Of a stretch of DNA of 61,296 nt, positions 33,744 to 45,660 are shown one piece after another. The stretch lies in assembly GCF_000143415.4 (NCBI RefSeq), contig NW_003314264.1, positions 811,304-872,599 of the forward strand, written 5' to 3'. The translations under genes were made by a program, and so were the position numbers. The stretch is from Selaginella moellendorffii. Its lineage: Eukaryota; Streptophyta; Lycopodiopsida; Selaginellales; Selaginellaceae. The number at the start of each line of letters is the position of its first letter. Position 1 is the stretch's first letter. The notes under the pieces were generated by a model. That model did not search any database. It was not told the DNA's origin and saw only the letters and a program-made list of their open reading frames with translations.

Positions 33744-33835
33744 CACCAAGTTGCCGAGGCACCGGAAAACCAGTTCTGTTCTTCAAATACATAAATCTAG
33801 TTCTAGTGCTGCAGTAGTGGACACACAGCTCTGCA

Positions 33836-34372
33836 ATGAAGATCTTCATTTCACTCGTTCTAGCTCTGGTTTTTGCAATCGCTCCTGCAGAATCGAGCTT
33901 CCCAAAGCCGGGAAGATTGGATCTATCAAAGTGCACCGAGGTGATCCGGTTCTACTTGCACGACCAGTTCACCGGGAGCAATCCGACGTCAGCAGTTGTC
34001 CTGCCTCCTCTCAACAACAAAACATTGTTTGGTCAGGTTGGGATCCTAGATGACAAGCTGACTAAAGAGTCCCCGATCAACTCCAAGCTTGTGGGAAGAG
34101 CCAAGGGTTTTCTGGTGTTAGATTCACTGAGCAGCAGCAGCTTTCTCCAGAGCATGACGGTGGAGCTGGAAGGGCGGAAAGGTACAATAGTGTTCCATGG
34201 TCAGAACCCGTTCACTGAGCCTCAAAGGGAAATCGCTATTGTTGGGGGCACAGGAGAGTTCAGGAACGTTCAGGGCTACGCATTAACAAGCACAATTGGA
34301 TCTGAACCTGGTGGGAACATTGCAGTCTACGAAGCTCATCTGCTGAGGCTCTGGGAATGCTTCAAGCCATGA
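33836..34372 (+). CDS. Dirigent-like secreted protein
   Basis: The intronless 178-aa protein starts with a clear signal peptide (MKIFISLVLALVFAIAPAES, cleavage near residue 20) and continues with the dirigent beta-barrel: VIRFYLHDQFTG (37-48), GRAKGFLVLDS, and the signature EIAIVGGTGEFRNVQGYA (132-149). Cys33 and Cys175 may form a disulfide. NKT at 61-63 is a potential N-glycosylation site. Dirigent proteins guide stereoselective coupling of monolignol radicals in the apoplast, in lignan or lignin synthesis; the exact product cannot be read from sequence. Length is usual for the family. A truncated copy lies upstream at 31998-32382, so this is a small local duplication. Confidence 0.92.
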   Translation: MKIFISLVLALVFAIAPAESSFPKPGRLDLSKCTEVIRFYLHDQFTGSNPTSAVVLPPLNNKTLFGQVGILDDKLTKESPINSKLVGRAKGFLVLDSLSSSSFLQSMTVELEGRKGTIVFHGQNPFTEPQREIAIVGGTGEFRNVQGYALTSTIGSEPGGNIAVYEAHLLRLWECFKP

Positions 34373-34427
34373 AACTCATATTCTACTCTTAATATATAGG
34401 TACCACGTTTTCTATAAAATGTGATAA

Positions 34428-35060
34428 TCTATATAATAAAACGCTCCACCGGGCCTCCTGGGCCGTCCAAAATAAGTGAAATCTTTGCCAAACCATGTCA
34501 CGATTCTGTGCATGGTTCCCGCCGTTGATCTGCACTCCTATGGACGGCTGAGATCTGGCGGATCTCACCTGGAAGATCCCACGGCTGTGAACATGCGGGA
34601 CTCCCAGTTGAGAAGGGCGAGTTTTGACTGCCGCTTTTTCCTCTTCTGTGTGGGCGCGCAGCCAAGCGCAGGAGACTCTGGCAACCTGAATGCGCTGATC
34701 GGTTGGGAGCAGCAAGCGCGGGATGGTAGGCTGCTGTAGCTGGATGCGCTGGGATTCTGCCCGCTGCTTCCTCTCAAGTGGGACGTTAAAGGCCTGTTCT
34801 GTGGCCGGGTGATCTTGACGAGGGGGCTGCTGCGAAAGCTCTCTCCTGTGAGCTGAATAGTCGTGCTCCTCTTGGGACAATATGCGCTGTCTTCAGCAGC
34901 TTTGCTGATGAGAGAAGCCAGGCCTCACGGCATAGCGCTCTATAGAGAATGAGAACACTCCCAGAACAATCCCCTGGGATGGATCTCACACAGGATGGGA
35001 AAGGAAACTACCAGGTGGCTGTATGCTTATTTCCAAGTTGACCTCAAGCCAGGTGGCTGT
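34428..35060. other. GC-richer island without a confirmed gene
   Basis: Base composition rises sharply between AT-rich flanks. Several overlapping ORFs occur (for example 34880-34389 minus, 163 aa) but none has a recognisable domain. The left border reads A|TCTATATAATAAAACG, like the 5' ends of plant Helitrons (insertion after A, start TC). The right border is not resolved. 'ccaggtggctgta' occurs twice (35011 and 35049). Confidence 0.35.
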
Positions 35061-38000
35061 ACGCTTGTTTATGATTCAATGTATTTAAAAATTGATACCA
35101 TCAAAATATGGAAATACCAACGAAACATTAGCTATTGTCATTGAACCTCATGTGAAATGAGATGTCTTTTTGTAGGATTGATATTGAGTTTTATTAGTCT
35201 TGATATAAATCGTGTTGATGATTTGGTTGTAACTTTGTGTTATTGGCATTCATGTATTTATTGGTTAGTAACTATGTTGGTATTTAAACGAGCTGAGTGG
35301 CAAGTTGAGTTAGTCATGTTTTAGACGAGATTATTTAGTAGGGGTTAAGTTTTAGCTTTTTCTTAGAAAGTGATTTAGTCATGAACTATACTAGCTTTAT
35401 AAGAGGAAGAGTTAGTGATTGATATTAAAGATGTTTGTTAAATTTGAGTTAGGGATATATTGATTATTAATGATTTCTCTTGTGTTTGTTATGAAGAGAG
35501 TTACGTCTTGCTATTGATGGATTCATGGAAGATCATTTAGTAATCACTTATTGAGCATAACTCCATTGTGTTTGGCTTTTGGATTAATGTAGATATGCTC
35601 TTCATTAGCTTTGCATTATGAAGTTTAGCTTATGGATGTGTAAAGGAGGATATTGTGGATTATACCATAATTTCTTCTTTAGCATTAAAGTTAGTTCATG
35701 CAAAACTCATGATCTTTGTTATGTAAGACTTTATTATAGGCTTCTTTGAATTTTTAATTCTTTGAGTTTTCATGTTCATTATTCCATTTGCTAGGAGTTG
35801 TTAGAGACTACATTTTTGGCTTATTAACTTTGATATTGAAGTTAGTATTTGTATCTGGTAATCATTGATGATGATTGACTATCATCTAGGATAGTTGATT
35901 ATCCTTGTTAAAGATTTTGCTAGATTATTGTTAGTATTGAATGATTTACCATTCTTTGTGATAGTAGATTCTTTCTTCAATGATGATTATGCATCTCTTC
36001 ATTGATGGGATAATTAATGGTCTTTTATAATAGTTATTATAACAATTAGATGTTTTAAAAAATCTTGCAATAGATGGTATTGGATGCTTCACTTTTAAGT
36101 TGAGGCATCATATGGAATATGGACAAATCAAAAGATCTAAATAAATTTTAGTTAAGTATTCCAATTTCTTTCCTTTTTCCCAATGATACATCATTGCTTG
36201 AGCTCCATATCATAGATTATGTCATCATAAAGCTATTTCCTCACGCAAAAATCCTGAATATAAAACTATTTCCCCACCTAAAGATCATGAATTTAAATTT
36301 CTCGGAAAGTCATTTATTTCAATACTGCTCAAACCTAAGGACACTTAAAACTTTATATATCCCAAAAAACCTTAAGAGATTAAAAAAAAAAAGTGTTCTA
36401 TTTTATGGCACCAATTCAAGTTATTTTCTTTGCTTGCTTACATTATAATTATAAATACCACCTTTTTCAATAATTTTCCTTTTAAGAACTCTTTCTATCA
36501 ATTTCTTGTCTATTTCAAGGCCCTAGGTTTATTTAAATTCTTCTGGAACTAAAGATTTTTCAACCAAGGTAATGGATTGCAATGTTGTCACTTTTTTACA
36601 ATTTGATTAGATAGGGTTTTTAGAATGCTCTTTTCATTTTTACTCATGTTCTCATAACCTAGTCAGGACCAACCAATCACAAGGTACAACAAAGATTCTA
36701 CCTATACTTGGTACAAATGAGTTAAAGATGTTGGTTAATCTAGCTATGCTTTCACTTCTACAGCAAATAAAAAAGCTTCATAGTAGGCTTGAGGAGGATT
36801 TTCAACCTTTAGAACAAGTTGAAAAACATGGATCTTATGCATTTGGCTTATAAGCATTTGATGTAATAGACAAGTTTTCTTTTATAACAACCTTTCTACC
36901 AAATCTTTTGGCACTAGATCTCTATGGTGGACTTCAAAAGACTCCTCTATACACTATATATCTAAATATGTTTCATGTGAGTTGAAACAAACATGTTATA
37001 ATGTAGTGATTTTGAATGTCTCGACATGGAGTAGAATCTCTCAACTCTAAGACTGGATCATTCACATCAACAACCATTAAGCATATTCTTTTATTTTTTC
37101 CACTTTATAGTGAATGCAGGCCGTTGTCACACTTGTAGCAATGCCCTTCCAGGTAGGATTTTCACCAAGTGTTTTTTACACTTTTTTTTTCATTTTGCTT
37201 TTGTTTTGTTTTTCATTTCTTTCTTTTTCCAATTTTCTCACTTTATTTCACTTCTCTTCAGGTTGTGCAGTTATGAGGAATGCTCTTGGACTATGGTTCT
37301 TAGCCTCATAAGACTTTACCCTCTAAGCTTTAAGTTTTCTAAATCATGTTTAGGGTTTTTAGTTTTCCCTCCATCACTCTCATCATTTTTCACTGAACAT
37401 TTCTTTTCATTTTTATAGTCACCATTATCACTTGCTAATCATTTCTTATAGTATTGCTTACAAATGACACTCCCATTCTTTTCTATGATACCACAGCTGG
37501 GCTTGACATTTTTTTCAACGGTTTTCATTTCAACTTACTATCTAGATGGTCTTTAGACATGACAAAAGTTTCAACCAAAAGATTCATTATTATTTACAAG
37601 TTATAAACGCAACTAGATCAGTGCAATGGTTTCAACTTAGCAACAAACTAAGACTTCTAATAACATTACATGCAGAGGCATCTAAGTCCTTCTTATGAAA
37701 TAATTTTTACATTATTTCACCTCTCTTAATGACCAATAGTACTTTGTATAGATAATCTCTCAGTATTGATCATTTGCCACTTTCTCTTCGACATTGTTGT
37801 GGTGAGCATGTAGTGTGCTATTTTTGGGGACTCTTTATAGGTTCTAGTTATTGATCAAGCAATGGTTTTCCTTTCACCTTCCATTCATCCATTCACATCC
37901 TTCACTAATGCATCTTCTATTCTTCTTTTCTTTCATTTGAACTCTAAATTGATCTTAAAATATATATAACATTGTGCTATAAGTCCCACAAGGCAGAGAT

Positions 38001-38236
38001 CTAGGTTTGAGACGCATTTTTAGCTTACTTCTTTTCTTTAGCTATTGTGATCTCTTCTTTTTTCTATTTTCTTGTTCATGTTCTAATTTGACCCCACAGC
38101 TCTTTCCACTTCCTTTTCTATTTTCTCTTTATGTTTTTATCATCCATCCTTATACTCTATCTATATGCAATACTTTTGGATTCTCTAATAGTCACCTGTT
38201 AGAGATTCTAGGAATATTCTTATAATATTTGGTTAT
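35060..38236. other. AT-rich region without recognisable genes
   Basis: Only short AT- or T-rich frames are present (for example 36194-36448 and 37110-37418 plus), with low-complexity Phe/Ser/Leu content. Parts resemble the internal region of D elements in composition. I see no RNA gene or complete mobile element. Confidence 0.6.
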
Positions 38237-38455
38237 TTACAACACTATCCTGATCTCAATACTCTTTAGGAATCCACCTAAGCCAACACACTGCGGAAAA
38301 GGGGTGACATTCGGCAGGCCGCGCGCCTCCTCACCCAATCCAATATGAGCAACTCCAATGCTCAATTTGGGGTGCTCGACCTCTGCCAATTCAATCAGTG
38401 CCACCAAAATCAGCACAATCTTAACACATTGAGAAACACCTTCTGATTGATCCAT
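38237..38455 (-). CDS. Hypothetical short frame
   Basis: A 72-aa frame beginning MDQSEGVSQCVKIV with a hydrophobic stretch (VLILVALIELAEV) followed by KLSIGVAHIGLGEEARGLPN. Composition is better than neighbouring AT-rich frames, and the DNA here is less AT-rich. No family recognised; it may be a fragment of a duplicated gene. Given only for completeness. Confidence 0.2.
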   Translation of the reverse strand: MDQSEGVSQCVKIVLILVALIELAEVEHPKLSIGVAHIGLGEEARGLPNVTPFPQCVGLGGFLKSIEIRIVL

Positions 38456-38559
38456 TGTATCCAAAAGAAGAAGTAAGAAACACAACGAATTGAGAACTTG
38501 AGAGTTCGCCCATGCTTCATAGTTTAAGATTTACAAATAAATATCTCTCTAACATATAG

Positions 38560-39470
38560 AATCCGCTGAAGGCTTTTCGCAATCAAAATCGGCTTCCGGG
38601 CGGCTTCGAGGGAGTCAGATCAACGCGCGAGCGTCGAGCCACAGAAGGACAAGAGCCGGGCAAGCTGCGAGGGAACTCTAGGGTTCTCCTGTCGTGGAAG
38701 AGTGTCTTAAGATTAATGTGGTTGTGGCGAAGTCTCGGCGGCCAAGGCAGCCGCTGAAAGAGCTTGAGTCACACATAATACTCCATTGTCAGTGCGACCT
38801 TGTTTCAGGGCCAAGCCTCCCAAAGGTGGAAGAAATCTCTCGGAGTTTATAGCTCACGAGGGCAGCGATTTGAGGTATTTGCTTGTTGCGATCACAAGTT
38901 TCATAATTTTTTTGTGTGTGTTTTCCAAGGCTGAGAAAGAGTAGTTCTTCTTTAGTTTATGTTTCGCGTGCTCTGTCGGCTTTGTTCTTGCTAAACGGCT
39001 GAAAAATCTGGCGACGCAGCACTTCGAAGTTCTCGACGATGTCTTCATGCACGCCAGGAAGCTATTCGTCTGGAAGTCGCGATCCATCATGTAGATCTTA
39101 CACTTCGGCTCTCTTGTACTTGAAGATTGTGTTTCGTTTTCTTTGGTGCTCACTCTTTCGTGTTTCTTCTTCTGTTTGCTTGCAGGGCTTATCACGCTTT
39201 ACAATCCTGTGGAATCACGGGCAGCGAGTGTTGGCGCTGGCATTGAAAAACAGAATCAGTGAGATAACCTCTCTGCTCTTGCTACGTTAACAATCAATGG
39301 TTTCTTCAAAATGCGTAAGTGATCCATCTAATGCTTTACTTCCGTGCTTCTCCTCTCATTGTACGCTTTTCTCCTTACAGACACTGGGCTACGAGATTAA
39401 AGAACTTGTCACGTCCATGCAGCTGCGCGAACTGACCATGGAACGACTTGTGTTATAGGTGATCGAGGTA
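38560..39470 (+). pseudogene. Serine acetyltransferase pseudogene
   Basis: The sequence follows the SAT gene at 41613-43506 from the end of exon 1 (about 38560-38880), through exon 2 (38930-39072), exons 3 and 4 (to about 39265) and part of exon 6 (39395-39460). A deletion fuses exon 2 to exon 3 without intron 2 (CTATTCGTCTGGAAGTCGCG). Premature stops occur, for example after GAGAAAGAG at 38940. The acyltransferase hexapeptide domain is missing. It is a genomic duplicate, not a retrocopy, since intron 1, 3 and 5 sequences are partly kept. Confidence 0.9.
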
Positions 39471-39510
39471 TTTTTGTTTTTCTTGTGTACATAAGATAGT
39501 TTATTACCTT

Positions 39511-40560
39511 TTAGATAAGTCTGAGAATCGCTTCAAGGAGCGCGGGTCCAAAAACATGCCTCAAGTAAAGAAAGCTCTCATAAGACTCGCAGGTCACCAG
39601 TAAGTCGTCGTCCTCCTTATCAGTATCAAACTTCTCACTGTCGGGTGCGTAGGTTCTGTTTTGGTGAGCTCTCTTCCTCAGCACGTAGACGTTGAAGTAG
39701 TAGCTTCCCAGTTCCTCCCGGTTCCTCCTTCCCGCGAAGGAAGCTTGGAGGTCCGGCCAAAGCTTCTTCTCGTTGTCCCCCTGGCACCGTCTCACAATTG
39801 CCGAAAACTCGGCTTGCTCTTGCATGCTCCACTTGGCCAACTTGATCAAGCTCTCTCCCATTGTGTGGAACCCCCACTCTCGGAAGACGTCCTCTCCCAG
39901 CTCCTGCTTGAGCTTCCCGCGTTGCTCGTTGACGTGTAGTTTCACACAGTCTTCCGAGCCATCGTCCGTGCAGAAGCACATACTAGCGCTATGGCTTCTC
40001 GCCACTGTTTTGGACCAGACCACTTCTCCTAGAAAGAGCTTTGAGTTCTCGTCATCGTTGTCAGCATTGACAGCCACGGTAGAGGGAACTACAGCTTGAA
40101 ATCTTTCTCCGACTGGAACGCTCTTGCGCTCCAAGGGAGTTTGAGGCTGAAGTTTGGGTCGAGGTGTGTGGGGTGTGCGAGAGCGAAGCACATACTTGGA
40201 AGGTCGTCGTGGTCTATTGCTCTGTACTTAAAAGTTATGTAAACAATGTAATTAATCAATTAATTGTACCTTGAGGTGGTTGCTCTGGAGGCGACCCAAG
40301 AATCCCTTGATTGTTTCTTGGAATTTCCCGTTGTCCCCTTCACTGTGGCCTGCATTTCCTGGATCCAAAGCCAACTTCCTTAAATGGGCCAGGGCCTCTT
40401 TGACATGAGAGTGGATTAGTGCCTTTGCATTTGGATCAACATTCCCTTTGGTGGCATCAAATGTAGCACCAAAGACCTGGCCACTCTCAAAAGCCTTGAG
40501 GTGGTGGGCTGATTTGACATCAGGCCCACAGTGTGGTGGTAACCCCATGGAACTTGCCAC
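39511..40560 (-). CDS. ARID/ELM2-SANT-type nuclear protein, C-terminal part
   Basis: Two exons are supported: 40560-40270 (about 97 aa, NWKDVASSMGLPPHCGPDVKSAHHL just at and above its start, like the end of an ARID DNA-binding domain) and 40221-39511, joined by a 48-nt GT-AG intron in frame. The second exon contains FLGEVVWSK, the SANT-like segment W(S)MQEQAEFSAIVRRCQ...LWPDLQASFAGR and ELGSYYFNVYVLRKRAHQNR, the conserved end of plant ARID/ELM2-Myb-like chromatin proteins. Upstream exons coding the rest of ARID are not found before 41.6 kb; the region is AT-rich repeat. So this is either a truncated gene or one with a distant 5' end. The protein would act in the nucleus, but the specific role is unknown. 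Confidence 0.6.
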
Positions 40561-40619
40561 ATCCTTCCAGTTTATAGACTTACTAATTTTAGAGTGGCGA
40601 CTTGATTTTTTTCACCTTG

Positions 40620-41600
40620 TCTAGCAGGGGCCCAAGATTCACTTTGTTACCTGCTATGGAAACTCTAGCTTGTAATACCCTCTCAAGCTTCTTCTCCTTT
40701 CTAATTTCCATTGCTCCTCTACTCCTCTACTGGCTAGGGATTTACACAAAAATCAAGGTATTGGGATTTTTACAGTCTACCATATAAGCCACCTGACAAA
40801 ACTTTGATGGCTGCTTCTACTCATTAGATGTTAGAAAATTGTGTTAAGTCATATTTAATTAGTTTTAAATATTTTTAGAAAGGGTAAGGTTGATAGAGCA
40901 TAATAAGGGAAAAGAAAAGAGCCCATGAACAACTTTGTAATGCTTAAAACTGCATTTCCACTAGGATAAAAGATAAACATTCTTGTGAGATAGAAAATCA
41001 TTCAAAGATTGTTACTGAGGCTAGTTTTTTAATCAGTTCTTTTCACATGGAAAATGTAGGTGTATCTATTCCACTCAATGCAAAAAAATTTAAAAACATG
41101 TACACAAATGCATCATTGCACTATAGATCTTTCACTCTTCAGATATAGACTCTCAAAGCAATCATCCCTCTAAAACAATAATCCTTTTTCTCCATACACT
41201 GATTAATTATAAATATAATATAGTTAATGTATCAATTTGGAGGTGATTGAACAGAATGTAAGTATAACATATATTGAAAAACATAACAAATCTTATGAAC
41301 CTTTATCATGCTCCTAAAACAATTTCTTAAGAGTGATTATGCACCCATTTTATAACTGTAAGATTTGTCCTAATAAAAAGGTTCTCAAGGTAAATATGGC
41401 TATATGGTGAGTATAACCATCTCTCTCTCCACCAAGCATATCCTATATCAAATATAGTAAACATCAAGATTATGTTAAACTCAATCACGGTACTGAGCAT
41501 TCACATGTGCATCTATTGAACACTTGGCTGCCCAGCATTTGTCTGTATTATATTTTGGGATTACCAATTCTAAGAACCCTAAACCGGCAAGGTATGTAGG
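40620..41600. other. AT-rich intergenic spacer
   Basis: No coding, RNA or repeat feature recognised. It would contain the promoter of the SAT gene at its right end, but no convincing TATA box was identified. Confidence 0.5.
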
Positions 41601-41612
41601 GTGTCTCGTTAG

Positions 41613-43506
41613 ATGGCATTGTGGCTGGGCTCTGTTGGAATCGGTAGCTCGATCGTGGGATACAGGCGCATCGCCATGTCGCCTCACGTCCGCTGCGGAG
41701 CAGCAGCCGACCCAAATGGATCGAATGGGGCTTTTCGGGCCCGGGACGATCAATCCAGCTTCCGGGCGAGCAGGATCACGGAGCAGGCCAAGGACACCAG
41801 CCTGAGCAGCTTCGAAGGGAGCGAGATCAACGCGCCGTTTGGGTTTGGCCAGTACTCCCACAAGAGCGCCGAGCCGCAGGAGGACAAGAGCCGGGCGAGC
41901 TTTGAAGGAATCGACAAGCATTCTCCCGCCAAGGATTCTCGCTCTCCTGCCGTGGACGAAGAACAGTGGAAGAGTGTCTTCCCTGCCTACATCCAGAGTG
42001 GAGGTGGGGATGATCACTGTGGCGATGGAGTCGTTGGTGGCGAAGTCTCGGCGGCCAAGGCAGCCGCCGAGTCCGTGAAAGAGCTCGAGTCACACGTAAG
42101 TACTCCATTGTCAGCGCCACCTTGTTCCAGTGCCAAGCCTCCAAAAGAAGGTGGAAGAAATCTCTCCGAGCTTATAACTCACGATCCAATCTGGGCAGCA
42201 ATCCGGGCCGAAGCACGGCTTGAGGTACTTGCTTGTGGCGATCACAACTTTCTCATCCTCTCCTCTCTTTTTTGTGTGTGTGTGTGTGTGTTTTTTTTCC
42301 AGGCAGAGAAAGAGCCACTTCTGAGCAGTTTTCTGTATGCTAGTATACTGGCTCATCCTTGTTTCGAGCGCTCTGTGGGCTTTGTTCTCGCCAACCGGCT
42401 GAAGAATGTGACCCTCTTGGCGACGCAGCTCTTGGACGTTTTCGACGATGTCTTCACGCACGAGCCTCAAGTCCAGGAAGCTATTCGTCTGGATGTCCAG
42501 GTTAAAGAGCTTTCTTCTATTTTCTTTCTAGTTTTCTTACACCCTTTGTAGGCCGTGAGAAGTCGCGATCCATCGTGCAGATCTTACAGTTCGGCTCTCC
42601 TGTACTTAAAGGTTGTGCTTACGTTTCCTTTCGTGCTCACTCTTTTTGTTTCCTCTTCTCTCTGCTTTCAGGGCTATCACGCTTTGCAATCCTACAGAGT
42701 AGCTCATGCGCTTTGGAATCGCGGGCAGCGAGTGTTGGCGCTCGCATTGCAAAGCAGAATCAGTGAGGTAACCTTTCGTGTTTTGCACATTTGCTTTCCA
42801 CGGGTATACGGTGTTTTACGAAATATTTGTAGTTTTTCAGGTGTTTGCTGTAGATATCCATCCAGGTGCTACGCTTTTTGTTCCTTCAAATACTGAGCTA
42901 CGAGACTAAAGAACTTGTCACGTCCTATGCAGCTGCGCGAATCGGGAAAGCTATAATGCTTGACCACGGAACGGGCGTAGTGATCGGAGAGACTTGTGTT
43001 ATAGGCGATAGAGTTTCCTTGATGCAGGTTCGTTCTCTCCTTTTTTGTGTTCTCCATGCACTAAAAGCTCCGTGCTTTTTTTGTACAGGGTGTCACTTTA
43101 GGTGGATCGGGCAAAGAAGCCGGTGACAGGCATCCCAAAATCGAAGAAGGGGTGCTCATTGGAGCTGGAGCAACGATCCTAGGCAACATAAGAATCGGTC
43201 GTTGCTCCATGGTCGCTGCTGGATCACTGGTTCTTAAAGATGTGCCTCCACACAGGTTAACTTTTTAGATTCTCTTTCGTTGTTTTCTTGTTCCAACTAG
43301 TCTTTGAGTCTTGCAGTGTAGCGGCTGGAACTCCTGCCAAAGTCGTAGGAACTCTAGAAGAGCCCACTCCTGCCTTGACGATGAAACACGGTACGACTTT
43401 TGGGGTATTTTTCTGAATTTTCTTTCTTCTGTCTTTTTTTTTCTCTACAGATGCAATGAGCTGCCAAATTTCCGACGACAGTCTCTGTGAAGGCGCTGGA
43501 ATATAA
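41613..43506 (+). CDS. Serine O-acetyltransferase, nine exons
   Basis: Makes O-acetylserine from L-serine and acetyl-CoA, the carbon skeleton for cysteine synthesis. Exons 41613-42224, 42303-42500, 42552-42611, 42672-42767, 42841-42865, 42933-43027, 43089-43255, 43317-43390 and 43451-43506 join to 460 aa. The first ~200 residues are Ser/Ala-rich and may hold an organelle transit peptide. The SAT N-terminal helical domain follows ([36 protein letters not shown]). The left-handed beta-helix has [20 protein letters not shown], with the catalytic Asp/His pair at about D327 and H342, [18 protein letters not shown] and [13 protein letters not shown]. The C-terminus ends in Ile, the residue plant SATs insert into O-acetylserine (thiol) lyase to form the cysteine synthase complex. 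A broken copy lies on each side. The start is the first Met; a later Met cannot be excluded. Confidence 0.92.
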
Positions 43507-43744
43507 GATGGACAATTAGAAAGAGAATCTGTACATATATAAAAGCTGGTATGTATTGGTTAGTTGGAATACTCGATTCCAGATCCACGAAAACTCTGGA
43601 TTTGTGCTGGCCAGGAGTGCAATGCACTGCTGGACATGGCTTAATTCATCGTTGATTGTCCTTTATTTCGTGAGGTAACATTTTGCGTTGTCTTTTTTAT
43701 GCATCTTACAAACATGTGTTCCAAGTTTTCCAAGTGTTTTTCTA

Positions 43745-43890
43745 TATGGATTGCTTAAAGAACTTGTCTTGTTTAAATTGCGGCGTTGTTGGAGAAAGTT
43801 GTGCCTTGAAGCAGGTTCGTGGTTTTGTGTCCTCCATGCGCTTGAACTCTGTGCTTCTTTGTGCAGGGTGTTACTTTAGGTGGATAAGTT
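43745..43890 (+). pseudogene. Serine acetyltransferase fragment (exons 6-7)
   Basis: About 145 nt repeat the intron 5, exon 6, intron 6 and exon 7 start of the SAT gene (AAAGAACTTGTC, GTTGGAGAAAGTTGTGCC, CAGGTTCGT, GTTACTTTAGGTGGAT) with an internal deletion. It stops within the first codons of exon 7. Confidence 0.8.
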
Positions 43891-44112
43891 TTCGGACAAA
43901 ATGTGCTACGAACTAGAAGAAGCTTCCCATCAGGTCTAGCCTCGATCGCTAATGGTTTTATTTGTAGGAACAACGTCTTATTTGAAGCTAAAACAGAGAG
44001 TTCTAAGCAAAACATCTGATCCTAGCTCCGGCCAATGAGGTGAAGATAAGGCCTTTTGGGGGTATTGTTCCCAATCCACCTTTTCTCCTCTCTAGAGTCT
44101 CTGGGTATTGAG

Positions 44113-44782
44113 ATGGCAGCCATGGCGACACAAGCAGCATTGCCTGGCACCATTGTTGGTCGTGAGTTCCAGGGCCTCAAAGCCAGCACCCGCTTCAGCC
44201 GTGCTCAGACCACCACCCTCGTAAGTTACAGAACTCTCTCGAGTTGGATTTTGCTGATTACTTCGCTTTGGATGATTCTCCAGGCCCTGCCGTCGCTGAG
44301 ATGCAGAGGCAAAGGAGCTCTCGGAGCTCGATGCGGCTTCATCGGATCACCCACGAATCTGGTACGTAGTTCACGCATAGCTTTTCTAGTGTAGGAAACC
44401 GTGTTCCTTGAACTAGAACTCCAATGACTGACTTGAATAGTTTGTTTTATTCACGACAACTTCGATTCGACAAAGCGTTTTAGAAATTTTCAAAGACCGA
44501 CTTGAATCGATCTGCCATGACTAACTTACATATTTTGTTTTCTTTTTCCAGATAATGGTTGCTTGCACGACGTTGTCTCTCATCGCGGGGCGATTTGGAT
44601 TGGCACCGTCAGCCAACCGGCAGGCGCTGGCTGGGTTGAAGCTGGTGGACAGAGACTCGGGTCTCCAAACCGGTGATCCCGCAGGATTCACAGGAAGCGA
44701 CACGGTCGCCTTCGGTGTGGTTGGCCACATTGCGGGTGTTGGTATTGTTCTTGGCCTTAAAGCCCTTGGAAGCATTCCATAG
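44113..44782 (+). CDS. psaK: Photosystem I reaction centre subunit K (PsaK), chloroplast precursor
   Basis: Three exons, 44113-44220, 44284-44361 and 44552-44782, give 138 aa. The N-terminus ([25 protein letters not shown]) is a plastid transit peptide. The mature part begins after [10 protein letters not shown] and has the two-helix PsaK layout: [23 protein letters not shown], a stromal loop with [22 protein letters not shown], and [18 protein letters not shown]. PsaK binds chlorophyll at the edge of photosystem I near the LHCI belt. An in-frame Met 57 nt upstream (44056) exists, but the downstream Met gives the usual transit peptide start. The gene supports a photosynthetic plant nuclear origin for the window. 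Confidence 0.95.
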
Positions 44783-45021
44783 AGTGCCTGGGCACTTGTG
44801 TATATTCGTTGACAAGAAGGAACACGAAGAAAACATTGGATGAAAGTGAGCTTTTCAACCACGAGAGTTTGTGTTGAGGTACGAGAAACATTGGATCACA
44901 TCAACAGCTTTTGAAGCTACTTACATGGAGAAGGAAATGGAAATGTTTACAACCAGCCACTGAACTTAAGATCAACAGGTTTGTAAGCTACCAACATGGA
45001 AAAGGAAATGGAGATCTTCAC

Positions 45022-45408
45022 TTAAGATTTGGTCTTGAACTTGGACTCGTCGACTTTGATGCCCTCGTCGGCAATGCGCTCATCGGCCGACTTCTCTGTG
45101 GTGGTGAGCCCGCCTTTCTTCCCCATCTCCTTGTAGCCCTCAGTCCCAAGCTGCTCCTTCCTCGTCTGACCTCCCTTGCTCCGACCTTAGAAGGAAACCA
45201 AAACAAAAACGCATTAGAATCTAAGAAACTCAGGAAATCATGAGAAGAAACCTGAAAGTAGTGAGAAAGCCAACATAGAAGAACCTCTATTACCTTCAGC
45301 AAGATGCTCCTGCGCTTCCAAGCTCTGCCCTCCCGTTCCTCCCGGAACCACCGTCTCGCCCTGGCGAGCGGCCTCGTCGAGCTCCTTCCTCTGCTGCCTG
45401 GTGGCCAT
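45022..45408 (-). CDS. Em-type group 1 LEA protein, copy 1
   Basis: Exons 45408-45294 and 45185-45022 encode 92 aa. The first exon gives [18 protein letters not shown], then [21 protein letters not shown]. The second gives the hallmark 20-residue Em motif [20 protein letters not shown] followed by GGL, and the terminal DESKFKTKS. Em proteins are highly hydrophilic, disordered, and accumulate in desiccating seeds or vegetative tissue, where they protect cell contents. The intron sits after the AEG codons exactly as in copy 2 at 45819-46199, so the two arose by tandem duplication. An ABRE-like ACGTGGC and a TATA box lie upstream, consistent with ABA control. Confidence 0.95.
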
Positions 45409-45513
45409 TTTTCCTATTCGCGACAAATCTCTCGATTCCTTTACACTCTTTCCCTCGCTTTCCACTGTACTAGGAATGAGCCAATGGTGAAACGTTTGAG
45501 ATTGAGGTATCAC

Positions 45514-45551
45514 TTTATACGCTTGCCGACACCCCCGTGGTGCTGCCACGT
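45514..45551 (-). promoter_or_regulatory. TATA box and ABRE of Em copy 1
   Basis: On the minus strand TATAAA is at 45519-45514, about 106 nt before the ATG, and ACGTGGC is at 45551-45545. A further CACGT core occurs near 45564. ACGTGGC is the abscisic-acid response element core of Em promoters in seed plants. Confidence 0.65.
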
Positions 45552-45660
45552 TACCCAACCAGGTAAACACGTCTACCACGCCATGCAGCTTGACTCGTGG
45601 CAAAACCAATAACTATACGCATTTTGGACTTTCACCAAGAACTTCCATAGCTAGTTAAGA

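Noticed and set aside
34389-34880. 163-aa minus ORF in the GC-rich island
   Set aside because: Overlapping ORFs exist in several frames as expected in GC-rich DNA; no domain, intron or promoter evidence supports one of them.
42275-42300. GT dinucleotide run
   Set aside because: An ordinary microsatellite inside SAT intron 1, next to the acceptor; no independent feature.
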